Of a DNA stretch of 64,000 nucleotides, positions 19,245-28,195 are shown piece by piece. This DNA is from Chlorobiota bacterium. Its GTDB lineage: Bacteria; Bacteroidota; Ignavibacteria; OLB7. The DNA lies in assembly GCA_028287785.1 (NCBI GenBank), contig JAQBOZ010000007.1, positions 186,001-250,000 of the forward strand. The letters run 5' to 3'. The notes below the pieces were generated by a model, which was not told the origin of the DNA, did not search any database, and was given only the letters and a program-made list of their open reading frames with translations. The translations under genes and the position numbers were made by a program. Position 1 is the stretch's first letter. Every line of letters starts with the position of its first letter.

Positions 19245-20051
19245 TCACCCTTCCTGCCGCAGCCTGGCCGTTCCCAGGCTCACCAGATATCGCTTGCCGC
19301 CAATGACCAGCGTTGCCGTGTCACCGCCATCGAATGTAAGGATGCCGTTCTTGGAGATAACCCCGGCCGGGCCGTTCGCCCTGATGTTGATATCGCAACG
19401 ACCGTTCAGCACGCTCCGTCCATCGCGCGGATCGGCCGTGGCCGAAAGCCTGTTCCAGCTTATCCGCACCGAAACATCGGTATAACGCTCGTCACGCGCG
19501 CTGCGGACAACCGTGGTCCCGATCCACTGATAATCGCCGCTCAGGTTGGCGCCGTCGCGGGCGTCGAGATTCTCAAACCGGAGATCGGTCGTGGATGAAC
19601 CCTGCACGGTAAGCGCCGGGCTCCTGTACGTGCCGTCGGTATGCGCCTGCGCGTTCAACGGCAGACCGAGCGCGCTGGCGCCGGGAGCCTGCTCGGCAAA
19701 CCCGATCTGATAGCGGAGCTTCCACTCGGAAAAATCATCAGCCTGGCTCCGCTGGCAGATGAATGAGAGGTTCTGATTGCGCGTGCCCGGATCGTAGCTG
19801 GAGTCGGTCTGTGTGACGATGACGTCACCGGAAGTCGCCGTGCGGACCATATCGCGCAGCCCGCGCCCCTTCCCCGCCGCGATCACATCGCCAACCGTCG
19901 CCATCAGGCCGTTGCTCTGATACCCCACGGCCCCCGCCACAATCTCGGCGATGACATCGGTATCCGCTCCGGGCGCCTGCGTCGGCGTCTCGGTGGAGCA
20001 GCCGACCAGTGCCAGCAGCACCAGTCCAAGTATGTAGAGCGAGTTCTTCAT
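19245..20051 (-). CDS. Putative lipoprotein, unknown function
   Basis: The 268-residue protein begins with a clear lipoprotein signal (LGLVLLALVGCSTE, Cys at residue 18). The mature protein is rich in beta-prone stretches and short Asp/Gly/Ser turns, with no motif I can assign. GGATGGAGG precedes the ATG, giving good start support. The gene ends at a terminator shared in position with the gap before the GT9 gene, so it is probably monocistronic. It is placed next to lnt, the enzyme that finishes lipoprotein maturation, but on separate transcripts. Confidence 0.75.
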   Translation of the reverse strand: MKNSLYILGLVLLALVGCSTETPTQAPGADTDVIAEIVAGAVGYQSNGLMATVGDVIAAGKGRGLRDMVRTATSGDVIVTQTDSSYDPGTRNQNLSFICQRSQADDFSEWKLRYQIGFAEQAPGASALGLPLNAQAHTDGTYRSPALTVQGSSTTDLRFENLDARDGANLSGDYQWIGTTVVRSARDERYTDVSVRISWNRLSATADPRDGRSVLNGRCDINIRANGPAGVISKNGILTFDGGDTATLVIGGKRYLVSLGTARLRQEG

Positions 20052-20399
20052 GTTGCCTCCATCCCCGCTTCGATAACGCGATTTCGAAATGCTGTTTCTC
20101 TTTGAGTAACGGGTTGCCCGGCGTTAGTGTTAGAGCTTCCACCGATGTGCCCTGAAAGAGCCTCGACTGGCGGGCCAACGGCCCATTTCAGTAAGAAGCT
20201 TCCGCGATGTGTCTGTAACGACGACGGATTTATCGAATGTATCAACCGCCGTGCCAGCACCGGACGGAGCGGATCGGGAGAAGTTTCGGGTGATGGTGAT
20301 GATATCCTGACACGAAGCCCGTGCACTCATGTCTCGATACGTGCCGATATGGCACGCTCCGGCGGCGTGGACGGCCCGCCGCCGGAGCGGAGAACCGAA
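20052..20399. other. Intergenic region upstream of the lipoprotein gene
   Basis: About 350 bases between two minus-strand genes. Short frames overlap lnt antisense and are not real. It must contain the lipoprotein promoter and the end of the lnt transcript; I see no clear hairpin. Confidence 0.4.
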
Positions 20400-22088
20400 C
20401 TATATGTCGATCGTGGCGGAGGGGACGGAGACCCTCCGCGCCAGGACCGTGATAAACATGCCGGCGGCAATCACCAGACAGAGCTTCGGCCACCAGTCCC
20501 CCCAGCGCACATAAAGGGTCCGGTCATCGCGCAGCTCGATCGTCGCGGTTGTCGTCGTCGCGATCCCCTCCTCCGTCTCATCGGAGATGATGCCGTACGG
20601 GCTTACAAAGCAGCTTATCCCGGTGTTGGCGGAGCGGGCAATGGCGCGCCGTGTTTCGATGGCACGCATGATCGCGAAACGCTCGTGCTGGCGCGGGCCG
20701 GGCGTCCCCCGGTACCAGCCATCGTTGGTGATGATCGTCAGGAAATTGGCGCCGGAGTCGACGAATTTCCTGACGACGTTCGGATAGACGCTCTCGAAGC
20801 AGACCACGGAGGCGGCATGCGCGACCCCGCCATTGACCGGCACCGCGAACGTGGTGATCCGGTCCCCCTTCCCCCATGTCGAGATGCCGACACCCCAGCT
20901 CAGCATGTTCATCAGCGACGGGAAATTATCGATGAACGGAATCCGCTCGCCGAACGGCACAAGCTGCATCTTGTGATAGGCCGCATCCTTCAGGCCGATC
21001 CCCGGCAGAAAGAGCCCCGCGGAGTTGAAGTTGTCGAACCGGATGGTGTCGTTCCCCCCCGCGCCATCGGGACGAACGATCGAGTGCGAGCTGGGGGGCG
21101 CCTTCGTCCTGTCGGCGTACTCCATGTAGTCCGGGAAGCCGGTCAGCACTGGGACGCCAAGGCTGTCGATGGCCCGGCGCAGCTCATCGCGGCGCGACTC
21201 GAACCCCGGCTGCGAGACGGGATAGGGGATCGCGGTTTCCGACCAGAGGAACATCTGCGTGGGATGATCCTTCAACGATCCCTTCGAGAGATCGGCGTTC
21301 AGCGTGATCTGATCCTCCCCATCGCCATTGCTGTTCCACTTGTCCCACGGGTCCACGTTCGGCTGCACGACCGTCACCGTCAGCCCCTTCTCCGGGATGT
21401 GCCCCTTCGCCTCGCCAAGCACGTAGAAACCGTAGAGGAACGGGGGAACAAGCGTCAGCGCAAGCACCACCGCCCCCACCTTGAAGACACGCGATTGATC
21501 GGCCGGCGAATCGCCGAGCGCGAAGATCATGGCGGCCACCACGGCGTTCTGCACAAGCAGCAGAAAGCTGAGCCCCCAGATCCCGGTGAACTCGATGAAC
21601 TGAATGAAGTAGAGATTATACGTCTGCGTGTTGCCGAGCGTAAGCCAGGGATAGCTGGCGTCGGAGAGGGCGTGGAGATATTCCCCGCCGCACCAGAGGA
21701 ACGGCAGGAACCCCAGCGCGAACAGTCGCGAAGTCCGGAGCCGCACCGCCCGATAGAAAAAGAGAGGGACGATAAAGAAGAACGGATGGATGATGATCAG
21801 CAGCACGCAGCTTATCATCAGAAACGGATCGGCCCTGGCCTGCCAGCTCCCCACCCAGTAGCTGGAAAGCGCGGAGAAGATCAGGAGCGACGAATAGCTC
21901 CAGCGGAACAACTGCTTATAGGATTTCGCCCGCTCGATCGCGATCAGCAGCGGCACCAGCCCGATCGAACCAAGCAGGCCGACCGGGTTGGGAGGATACG
22001 CCAGGCCGAGCAGAAGCCCGCTCAATACCAGAAGTACCCAGGTCGGCGGCGTGCGGTCGAGTGAGATACGCATCGGTTGTCTGCTCAC
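20400..22088 (-). CDS. lnt: Apolipoprotein N-acyltransferase
   Basis: The 562-residue protein has several N-terminal membrane helices followed by a nitrilase-type (CN hydrolase) domain facing the periplasm. The Glu-Lys-Cys catalytic set is visible: Glu in LWSETAIPYPV, Lys in HKMQLVPFGERIPF, and Cys in ASVVCFESVYP. Lnt adds the third acyl chain to the N-terminal Cys of lipoproteins in the inner membrane, the last step before sorting to the outer membrane. Several lipoprotein genes lie in this window, consistent with its use. Length is near that of other Lnt proteins, slightly long. Confidence 0.95.
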   Translation of the reverse strand: MSRQPMRISLDRTPPTWVLLVLSGLLLGLAYPPNPVGLLGSIGLVPLLIAIERAKSYKQLFRWSYSSLLIFSALSSYWVGSWQARADPFLMISCVLLIIIHPFFFIVPLFFYRAVRLRTSRLFALGFLPFLWCGGEYLHALSDASYPWLTLGNTQTYNLYFIQFIEFTGIWGLSFLLLVQNAVVAAMIFALGDSPADQSRVFKVGAVVLALTLVPPFLYGFYVLGEAKGHIPEKGLTVTVVQPNVDPWDKWNSNGDGEDQITLNADLSKGSLKDHPTQMFLWSETAIPYPVSQPGFESRRDELRRAIDSLGVPVLTGFPDYMEYADRTKAPPSSHSIVRPDGAGGNDTIRFDNFNSAGLFLPGIGLKDAAYHKMQLVPFGERIPFIDNFPSLMNMLSWGVGISTWGKGDRITTFAVPVNGGVAHAASVVCFESVYPNVVRKFVDSGANFLTIITNDGWYRGTPGPRQHERFAIMRAIETRRAIARSANTGISCFVSPYGIISDETEEGIATTTTATIELRDDRTLYVRWGDWWPKLCLVIAAGMFITVLARRVSVPSATIDI

Positions 22089-22511
22089 GGAGACGATATG
22101 AATAGTAAGGACAAATACTCGGGAGAACCGGAACGGCGGCCCATGAAAAGGCTTCGACGATCGATCCGGCCGCCCACGCCGTTATCTCATCACGGGAGTT
22201 TCCGGACGCGAAACCGGCGCTGGCGAAACAAGTTAGCAAAGAGCGGCGATCGGATGCGTTATCGCCCCGGAGGGAATCGCTCGAACCAATCCCATTATTT
22301 TTTTACCGGAGTGACCGGAACATCGATCGGCGCGGCATCCAGAAGCCCTCGGGAAGGGATGATTCCGGCGTTTCGGGGAGATCCCGCCACCGAAATCCCC
22401 CGCGGCCGGACATGGCGCATCAACTGATGAGCCCGTCCGCAACCGGAGGAGCACGGGCCGCTTCGGCGCCCATACGGCGGGCCTACCGTTGCGGGACAGA
22501 CCCGACCTCCC
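22089..22511. other. Divergent intergenic region between lnt and a secreted protein
   Basis: About 420 bases between oppositely facing starts. No gene is visible. It should hold both promoters. Confidence 0.4.
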
Positions 22512-22519
22512 TAACTTTG
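22512..22519 (+). promoter_or_regulatory. TAACTTTG box immediately before a start codon
   Basis: TAACTTTG fits the TAnnTTTG -7 consensus and ends only six bases before the ATG at 22526; its last G is part of GGAG. If it is a real promoter the transcript would be nearly leaderless. The GGAG could equally be an ordinary ribosome site and the match chance. Confidence 0.25.
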
Positions 22520-22525
22520 GAGATT

Positions 22526-23857
22526 ATGAATATCAGAACGGCCTTTTCCCTTTGCGCGCTTATGCTCCTCGCCGCCTCCGCGCGAGCGCAGAACGCCATC
22601 ACCTTTGACTCCCTCGCGAAGCGGATCGACCCGTACTTCGCCCCCGAGCTGATTCAGGATGTCCGCGATGCCCTTCCGCAGACCGGCTACGATATCTGGG
22701 GCTACGATGTCGGCGATTACTCCGGCGACGGCGCCAACGATATCTCCGTCGTCGTCCGGCAGAAGAACGACAACCGGAAGAAGATGGGCGTCTACTATTT
22801 CGTGGACGATGACGGGACGCTCCGGCTGGTGAAGCAGATGATGGTCGATTTCGTCGAGCTGCCGATCGAGGTCGGCGTGGCGATATCCGATGGCGCCGTC
22901 CACATGACCCACAAGCTGAAGGAATTCAACTGGGAGATCTACGGCTATCGCTATCGCGACGGCGTGGTGATGATGGTGGACAGGTTCACCACCGAGCGGC
23001 AGGGGGCGATGACCTACGAGACCTACAGGAACTTCCAGTCGCTGGAGGGATACGAGCGATACCTGAACACCGCCGATGGCGAGCTCCTCTTCCGAAGCGA
23101 TTTCCTGACCACGCCAAGCTACGGCCGCGGCCGCGATGTCTCCACCGGCTATCAGGCAAACACCATCGCGAAGATGTCGAAGTATGTGATGAAGGGGAGC
23201 TACTACTGGCAGAACGAAAAGGATCTGACGCTCGATACCCGCTCCGCGTACGACAAGGACTATCTCTACTTCAATATCACCCTTCAGGATGATCAGGTGA
23301 TCCCCATCGGCCTGAACGGCGTGGACAGCACGGCGGACCGCCTGGAGCTCTGGCTGGACATGTACTCCCTGGGGGACCGGTTCCGCGTCGGGCGGAGAAC
23401 CCGCGACTTCAGGATGAAGACCGATTCCAACATCTACGCGCTGAATGTGGGCCTTGGCGATTTCATCGATCAGCAGGCGCATGTCAAACTCTCCAGCTCC
23501 AACAACCTGGATGAGCGGCAGAAGACCGCGGCCAAGGCGATCAAGGCGGTCGCGATACGGCTGGACAGCGGCTATACCGTCAAGATCAGAATCCCCTGGG
23601 CCCTCTTCGGGTTCGATGCGGCGCCGACCGAGGATGAGGCGCTGACGCAGTTCGGCATGAACGTGGTCGTCCACGACGTGGACAACCCCTACCGGCCGGA
23701 GGAGGAGACGGTGCTGACGACAAGCCAGAATTTCGACCGGATGAAGCCAGCCACCTTCGGCTCGCTCGTCCTGATCCCCAGCAACCTCTATTACGGCGAA
23801 TCGATCAACATCTTCCTGGGCGATCTCAAGGAACGTATGCAGGAGGTCGGCTATTAA
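22526..23857 (+). CDS. Secreted protein with a C-terminal CBM9/DOMON-like domain
   Basis: The 443-residue protein has a signal peptide (AFSLCALMLLAASARAQ). Its N-terminal half includes GDYSGDGANDISVVVRQ, an FG-GAP-like calcium/aspartate turn. The C-terminal half resembles the carbohydrate-binding family 9/DOMON beta-sandwich found in secreted Bacteroidetes proteins (WQNEKDLTLDTRSAYDKDYL, DRLELWLDM, YTVKIRIPWALFGF). It probably acts in the periplasm or at the cell surface; ligand unknown. The ORF is open further upstream to 22412 but the ATG at 22526 begins the signal peptide and has GGAG upstream. Confidence 0.75.
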   Translation: MNIRTAFSLCALMLLAASARAQNAITFDSLAKRIDPYFAPELIQDVRDALPQTGYDIWGYDVGDYSGDGANDISVVVRQKNDNRKKMGVYYFVDDDGTLRLVKQMMVDFVELPIEVGVAISDGAVHMTHKLKEFNWEIYGYRYRDGVVMMVDRFTTERQGAMTYETYRNFQSLEGYERYLNTADGELLFRSDFLTTPSYGRGRDVSTGYQANTIAKMSKYVMKGSYYWQNEKDLTLDTRSAYDKDYLYFNITLQDDQVIPIGLNGVDSTADRLELWLDMYSLGDRFRVGRRTRDFRMKTDSNIYALNVGLGDFIDQQAHVKLSSSNNLDERQKTAAKAIKAVAIRLDSGYTVKIRIPWALFGFDAAPTEDEALTQFGMNVVVHDVDNPYRPEEETVLTTSQNFDRMKPATFGSLVLIPSNLYYGESINIFLGDLKERMQEVGY

Positions 23858-23982
23858 GATCCCGCCAGAAATCCCGGAACGGCATTCCTCAGCCGGACGC
23901 CGGCCCGTTTCACTCCTCCCTTTGAATATGATCACACCCGCGGCGGCCACCGAAGGCCCCGCCGGGACGGGAGCCGATACCA

Positions 23983-24675
23983 ATGAGTGATGCCGGCGAT
24001 ATCGCCGAACGCTATCGGGATATCCTGCGGCGGATCGACGCGGCGTGCCTGAGAAGCGGTCGCGACCCGCGCCAGGTGACGGTGATCGGCGTGACCAAGA
24101 CGAAGCCCGTGGAGGTTATCGGCGCGGCGCGCGAGGCGGGGATCACGGAGATCGGCGAGAACTATGTGCAGGAGATGGTTGCCAAGCACGCGGAGATCGG
24201 CGACACCGTCCACTGGCACTTCATCGGCCACCTTCAGCGGAACAAGGTGCGGGAGATCGTCCCGTTTACCGGCATGATCCACGGCGTCGATTCCGAGCGG
24301 CTTGGCGCGGAGATCGGACGGCAGGCGGCGGCGCTCGGGCAACGGATGCCGGTGCTCCTCCAGGTCAACACCTCCGGCGAGGAATCGAAGTTCGGCGTTG
24401 CGCCGGAGGACGCTCTCTATCTGGGCCGGGCGCTGGCGGCGATACCGGGAATCGAGCTTCGCGGGCTGATGACCATCGCGGCGTTTCCCGATGATCCCGA
24501 GGAAGTCCGCCCGATGTTCCGGCTCCTCCGCGACATTCGCGAGGACCTCCGCGCGGCAACCGGCCTTCCGCTCCCCGATCTCTCGATGGGCATGACCGGC
24601 GATTTCGAGATCGCCGTGGAGGAGGGGGCCACACTGGTCCGTATCGGCACGGCACTGTTCGGCGGGAGGGGATAA
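23983..24675 (+). CDS. YggS-family pyridoxal-phosphate homeostasis protein
   Basis: The 230-residue protein matches the YggS/PROSC family in length and motifs. The PLP lysine is Lys39 in IGVTKTKPVEVI. Other signatures are IGENYVQEM, HFIGHLQRNKV, LQVNTSGEESKFGV, LRGLMTIAAFPDDP and TLVRIGTALFGGRG. The usual SMGMS segment reads SMGMTGDFEIAVEEGAT. These proteins bind PLP in the cytoplasm and balance its pool; they have no known catalytic turnover. The gene stands between the secreted CBM9-like protein and the M16 pair, all on the plus strand. Confidence 0.92.
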   Translation: MSDAGDIAERYRDILRRIDAACLRSGRDPRQVTVIGVTKTKPVEVIGAAREAGITEIGENYVQEMVAKHAEIGDTVHWHFIGHLQRNKVREIVPFTGMIHGVDSERLGAEIGRQAAALGQRMPVLLQVNTSGEESKFGVAPEDALYLGRALAAIPGIELRGLMTIAAFPDDPEEVRPMFRLLRDIREDLRAATGLPLPDLSMGMTGDFEIAVEEGATLVRIGTALFGGRG

Positions 24676-24806
24676 CGCGCAACAAATCGGCCGGCCCTGA
24701 CGTAGCCGCCCTTTCATCCGGCGGCTCCCTCCGCGGAAGGGCGTATCATGGCGCACGCATAAACTCCTCATCTCTATCATACATCCATTCATTATTCGGA
24801 CAATCG

Positions 24807-26195
24807 ATGGTTAAGAAATTCTATTGGCGACCTCCCCTCGCGCTTCTCCCCGCGGCGCTGGCGCTGGCGCTTCTGGCTGCCGGCCCCGTGGCGGCACAGC
24901 AGATGCAATCCCCGTACAAGACAATGAAGCTGGACAACGGGCTGGAAGTGGTGGTCATCGAGAACCACTCGGTGCCGCTGGTGACCGTGGATATCGCCGT
25001 GCGTAACGGCTCGTTCACCGAACCTGATGAGTTCGCGGGGCTCTCCCACCTGTACGAGCATATGTTCTACAAGGCGAACGCGGCGATCCCATCGCAGGAA
25101 CTCTTCATGGACCGCGTTCGGGAGCTGGGGATCACCTTCAACGGCTACACGTCGGACGAGGTCGTCACGTATTTCTTCACCCTCCCTTCCGGCAAGATGA
25201 ACGAAGGGATGAGGTTCATGGCCGATGCCATCCGCACCCCGACATTCAAGGATGACGAGCTGGTGAAGGAGCGGGAGGTTGTGCTGAGCGAGTTCGACCG
25301 GAACGAGGCGCAGCCGTCGTTCGTGCTGAACCGCGCCATCGATTCCGCGCTCTGGATGCCGTACGTCAGCCGCAAGCAGCCTCTGGGCCAGCGGCCGGTG
25401 ATCAAGACCGCGACGGTCGAGAAGATGAAGATGATCCAGAACCGCTTCTACGTGCCGAACAACTCGGCGCTGATCGTCTCAGGCGATGTGAAGGCGGATG
25501 ATGTCTTCGCGCTCGCCAAAAAATATTACGCCGACTGGAAGCAGGGCGCCAACCCGTTCCCCACCTACAACGCGCCGGCATTCCCGCCGCTGACATCGAA
25601 GCTGGTGGTGCGGGAGGCAAAAGTCCCGGAGGTGATGATTCATGTGGAGTTCTTCGGCCCAAGCATCGGCAAGGATGACCAGGATGTCTACTCGGCCAGC
25701 CTCCTGACGGAGCTGATCGGCCAGTCCACCTCCCGCTTCTCCCACAACCTGGTGGACAGCGGCCTGGTGACGCAGATCTTCGGCGGCTATAACCCCGCGC
25801 ACAACGGCGGCACCATCGGCTTCTTCCTGACCGCTCCGAAGGAGAAGGCAAAGCAGGCATTGAGCGTGCTGAAATCGGAGATCGCGGCGATGGGACGCCC
25901 CGGATATTTCTCGGACGCGGAGATCGCGACGGCCAAGAACATCGCGGCCGATGAGAAGCTGTTCGATCAGGATAATGTCTATAGCTTTACGATCCGCACC
26001 TCGGCGCGGTGGTGGAGCATGGCATCGCTCGATTACTATCTTCATTTCTCCGATAATCTCGCCACCGTCTCATCCGATCAGCTTCGGCAGGTCGCCAACA
26101 AATATCTGGTCGGCAAGCCGTACGTTCTCGGCGTCGGCGCACAGCGGGCAACGCTGGATGAGTTGAACTTCACGCAGGAGGCGCTCCGATGGTAA
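24807..26195 (+). CDS. M16 family zinc metallopeptidase, catalytic subunit
   Basis: The 462-residue protein has a signal peptide (about residues 11-31, ending PVAAQQ) and an M16 fold. The inverted zinc motif HLYEH is at residues 81-85, and the third ligand is probably Glu162 in VVLSEFDRNE. It resembles periplasmic pitrilysin/processing-peptidase homologues that work with a second subunit. The stop codon overlaps the start of the following gene (ATGGTAA), so the two products are translationally coupled. Substrates are not evident. This is the zinc-binding partner of a likely heterodimer. Confidence 0.92.
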   Translation: MVKKFYWRPPLALLPAALALALLAAGPVAAQQMQSPYKTMKLDNGLEVVVIENHSVPLVTVDIAVRNGSFTEPDEFAGLSHLYEHMFYKANAAIPSQELFMDRVRELGITFNGYTSDEVVTYFFTLPSGKMNEGMRFMADAIRTPTFKDDELVKEREVVLSEFDRNEAQPSFVLNRAIDSALWMPYVSRKQPLGQRPVIKTATVEKMKMIQNRFYVPNNSALIVSGDVKADDVFALAKKYYADWKQGANPFPTYNAPAFPPLTSKLVVREAKVPEVMIHVEFFGPSIGKDDQDVYSASLLTELIGQSTSRFSHNLVDSGLVTQIFGGYNPAHNGGTIGFFLTAPKEKAKQALSVLKSEIAAMGRPGYFSDAEIATAKNIAADEKLFDQDNVYSFTIRTSARWWSMASLDYYLHFSDNLATVSSDQLRQVANKYLVGKPYVLGVGAQRATLDELNFTQEALRW

Positions 26196-27505
26196 CAAGG
26201 AAATCTCTCGCGGCAATCGCCGCACTGACCCTCGCCACGGTCATCCCGGCCGCGGCCCAGTCGAAGCCCGGATCGCAGGTGCAGGCGTTTACGGTGGACG
26301 GCATCAGCGTCATCATGAGCCCGGCCGATAATCCGCTCGTCTCGGTGATCATCGGACTGGAAGGGGGGCTTGCCAGCGGCGAGACCGACAACCCCGCGCT
26401 GGCCGCGTTCACGAGCGATCTGATCACCTCCAGCGGTTCCGCGAAATATCCGAAGGAGACGTACCGCCGGATTCTCTCGGAGACATCGACGACGATCAAC
26501 GGCGGCGGCGACTATCGCGGCACCAACATGACGATGACCTCCACGCTCAGGAGCTTCGACAAGGCGTGGGATGTCCTCGCCTCGCTGGTCCTCTCCCCGG
26601 AGTACGACGCAAACGAGTACCGGAACATCGCCCAGCGTCGCGTTGCGGAGGTGCAGCACCGGTGGAACAACCCGGAAGGATATGCGTTCATCATCGCCGA
26701 CAGCCTGACGAAGCTCGGCAACACCATCCTTGGCCGCTCCACGCGCGAGAGCGATGTGGAGGCGGTCACCATCCCGATGATGCAGCAGTATCAGAAGGCG
26801 ATCACCGAGCGCTCACGGATGATCGTGGTGGTTGTGGGGAATGTGGCGCCGGAGGATATCAAGCGGAAGCTCCAGGCGTTCTCCAAGCTCCCGCAGGGGA
26901 AGTACAAGCCGGTCATCGTCCCGGCAGTTCAGATGACCTCCGTTCCGAAGGTGGAGATCGTGGACCGGAAGATCCCGACGACCTATGTCTCAGGCGTCTT
27001 CGCCGGACCCAGGGCCAATGACCCGGACTACTGGCCGCTTCAGATCGGGCTGAGCCATCTGGGGAACACGATGTTCGAGGAGATCCGGACGAAACGGAAC
27101 CTCTCCTATGCCCCGCAGGCCTATCTTACATCCACCCTCGGCGCCACGCGCGGCGTTGTCGCGGTCAACTCAGTCTCGCCGGATTCCGCGTCGGTCATCA
27201 TGCTGGCGGAGCTGGAGAAGATGCGCCGCGGCGATTTCTCGGAGAAGGATCTCGAGAAATCGAAGCAGGTCTTCATCACCCGCTACTACATGGGGCAGAT
27301 GACGAACAGCGGCCTTGCAAACTCCCTCTACGGCACACAGCGGAACGCGGGGGACTGGCGGCGGACGTACAGCATCGACGCCATCAACGCCGTGAACAAG
27401 GCGAGCGTGCAGAGGGCGCTGGCAAAGTATGCGCGGAACCTTCAGATCGGCATTGTCGGCCAGAAGGGGAAGATCAGCGATCAGAAGTATCTCTTTCACG
27501 AGTAA
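26189..27505 (+). CDS. M16 family peptidase homologue, non-catalytic subunit
   Basis: The 438-residue protein has a signal peptide (LTLATVIPAAAQS) and the M16 fold, but the HxxEH zinc motif is absent: the equivalent stretch reads NPALAAFTSDLITSSG. The C-terminal substrate-positioning segment with Arg/Tyr is kept (RTKRNLSYAPQAYL). Pairs of one active and one inactive M16 subunit are known from mitochondrial processing peptidase and bacterial PqqL-like and Sph2681/2682-type proteins. It overlaps the catalytic partner by seven bases, which supports a heterodimer exported to the periplasm. Confidence 0.88.
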   Translation: MVTRKSLAAIAALTLATVIPAAAQSKPGSQVQAFTVDGISVIMSPADNPLVSVIIGLEGGLASGETDNPALAAFTSDLITSSGSAKYPKETYRRILSETSTTINGGGDYRGTNMTMTSTLRSFDKAWDVLASLVLSPEYDANEYRNIAQRRVAEVQHRWNNPEGYAFIIADSLTKLGNTILGRSTRESDVEAVTIPMMQQYQKAITERSRMIVVVVGNVAPEDIKRKLQAFSKLPQGKYKPVIVPAVQMTSVPKVEIVDRKIPTTYVSGVFAGPRANDPDYWPLQIGLSHLGNTMFEEIRTKRNLSYAPQAYLTSTLGATRGVVAVNSVSPDSASVIMLAELEKMRRGDFSEKDLEKSKQVFITRYYMGQMTNSGLANSLYGTQRNAGDWRRTYSIDAINAVNKASVQRALAKYARNLQIGIVGQKGKISDQKYLFHE

Positions 27506-27517
27506 CGTTCGTTCATC

Positions 27518-27556
27518 GGCGCCGGCTGGGGCAACCGACCAGCCGGCGCCGTTTCA
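27518..27556 (+). terminator. Strong intrinsic terminator after the M16 pair
   Basis: GGCGCCGGCTGG and its complement form a 12-bp stem around a 9-base loop, followed by GTTTC. It closes the M16 transcript 13 bases after the second stop codon and lies before the phosphatidyltransferase gene. Confidence 0.75.
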
Positions 27557-27573
27557 TTGTCCCGATCTCTCCC

Positions 27574-28137
27574 ATGGAAGCTGACCAGACCGGCGCCCCC
27601 CCGCTCAACCTTCGCTGGACCCTCTCGAACATCATCAGCGCTCTCCGCATCGTCCTGGCGATTCCGACGGCATTCATCCTTGTTGCCGGAATGCGCTGGA
27701 CCGCCGTGGCGCTCTGCCTTGTGGCCTCGCTCACCGATGTGCTGGACGGCTATATCGCCCGGCGAAACAATGAGATATCCGATCTGGGAAAGATCCTTGA
27801 CCCGCTCGCCGACAAGGCGTTCGTGGGGATGCTTGTCATCGTCCTGCTGGTTCAGCATCAACTCCCTCTCTGGCTGGTGGCGATCGTGCTGGGGCGCGAT
27901 CTGCTGATTCTCCTTGGAGGGCTGGCCGTGGAGCGTCGCACGGGGGTCGTGCTCCCCTCGAACTATCCCGGCAAGGCGGCCGTGGTGGCCCTTTCGCTGA
28001 TGCTGGTGCTGGTGATCATCGGCGTCGATCCAATGGCTATCGATATCTTGATGGCTGTCGCGCTGATACTCCTCGCCATCTCCCTCTATCTGTACGGGAG
28101 GCGGGCGTTCGACGCTCTCCGTGGCGCCGCCGCCTGA
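27574..28137 (+). CDS. CDP-alcohol phosphatidyltransferase (PgsA-like)
   Basis: This 187-residue integral membrane protein has about four to five helices and the family signature DGYIARRNNEISDLGKILD plus PLADK, matching DG(x)2AR(x)8G(x)3D(x)3D. PgsA forms phosphatidylglycerol phosphate from CDP-diacylglycerol and glycerol-3-phosphate at the cytoplasmic face. The N-terminal LSNIISALRIVLAIPTAF is also PgsA-like. Other members use serine, inositol or cardiolipin substrates, so the exact alcohol is inferred from size and similarity. It is followed after 58 bases by ftsY, but no ribosome site couples them. Confidence 0.85.
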   Translation: MEADQTGAPPLNLRWTLSNIISALRIVLAIPTAFILVAGMRWTAVALCLVASLTDVLDGYIARRNNEISDLGKILDPLADKAFVGMLVIVLLVQHQLPLWLVAIVLGRDLLILLGGLAVERRTGVVLPSNYPGKAAVVALSLMLVLVIIGVDPMAIDILMAVALILLAISLYLYGRRAFDALRGAAA

Positions 28138-28195
28138 GAAGCGTCGCGACGATGGAACGGACGGAATCATTTCTGCATACTGACGGACAACAACA

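Noticed and set aside
20127-22064. A 645-codon plus-strand frame
   Set aside because: It is antisense to lnt, which has its full catalytic triad.
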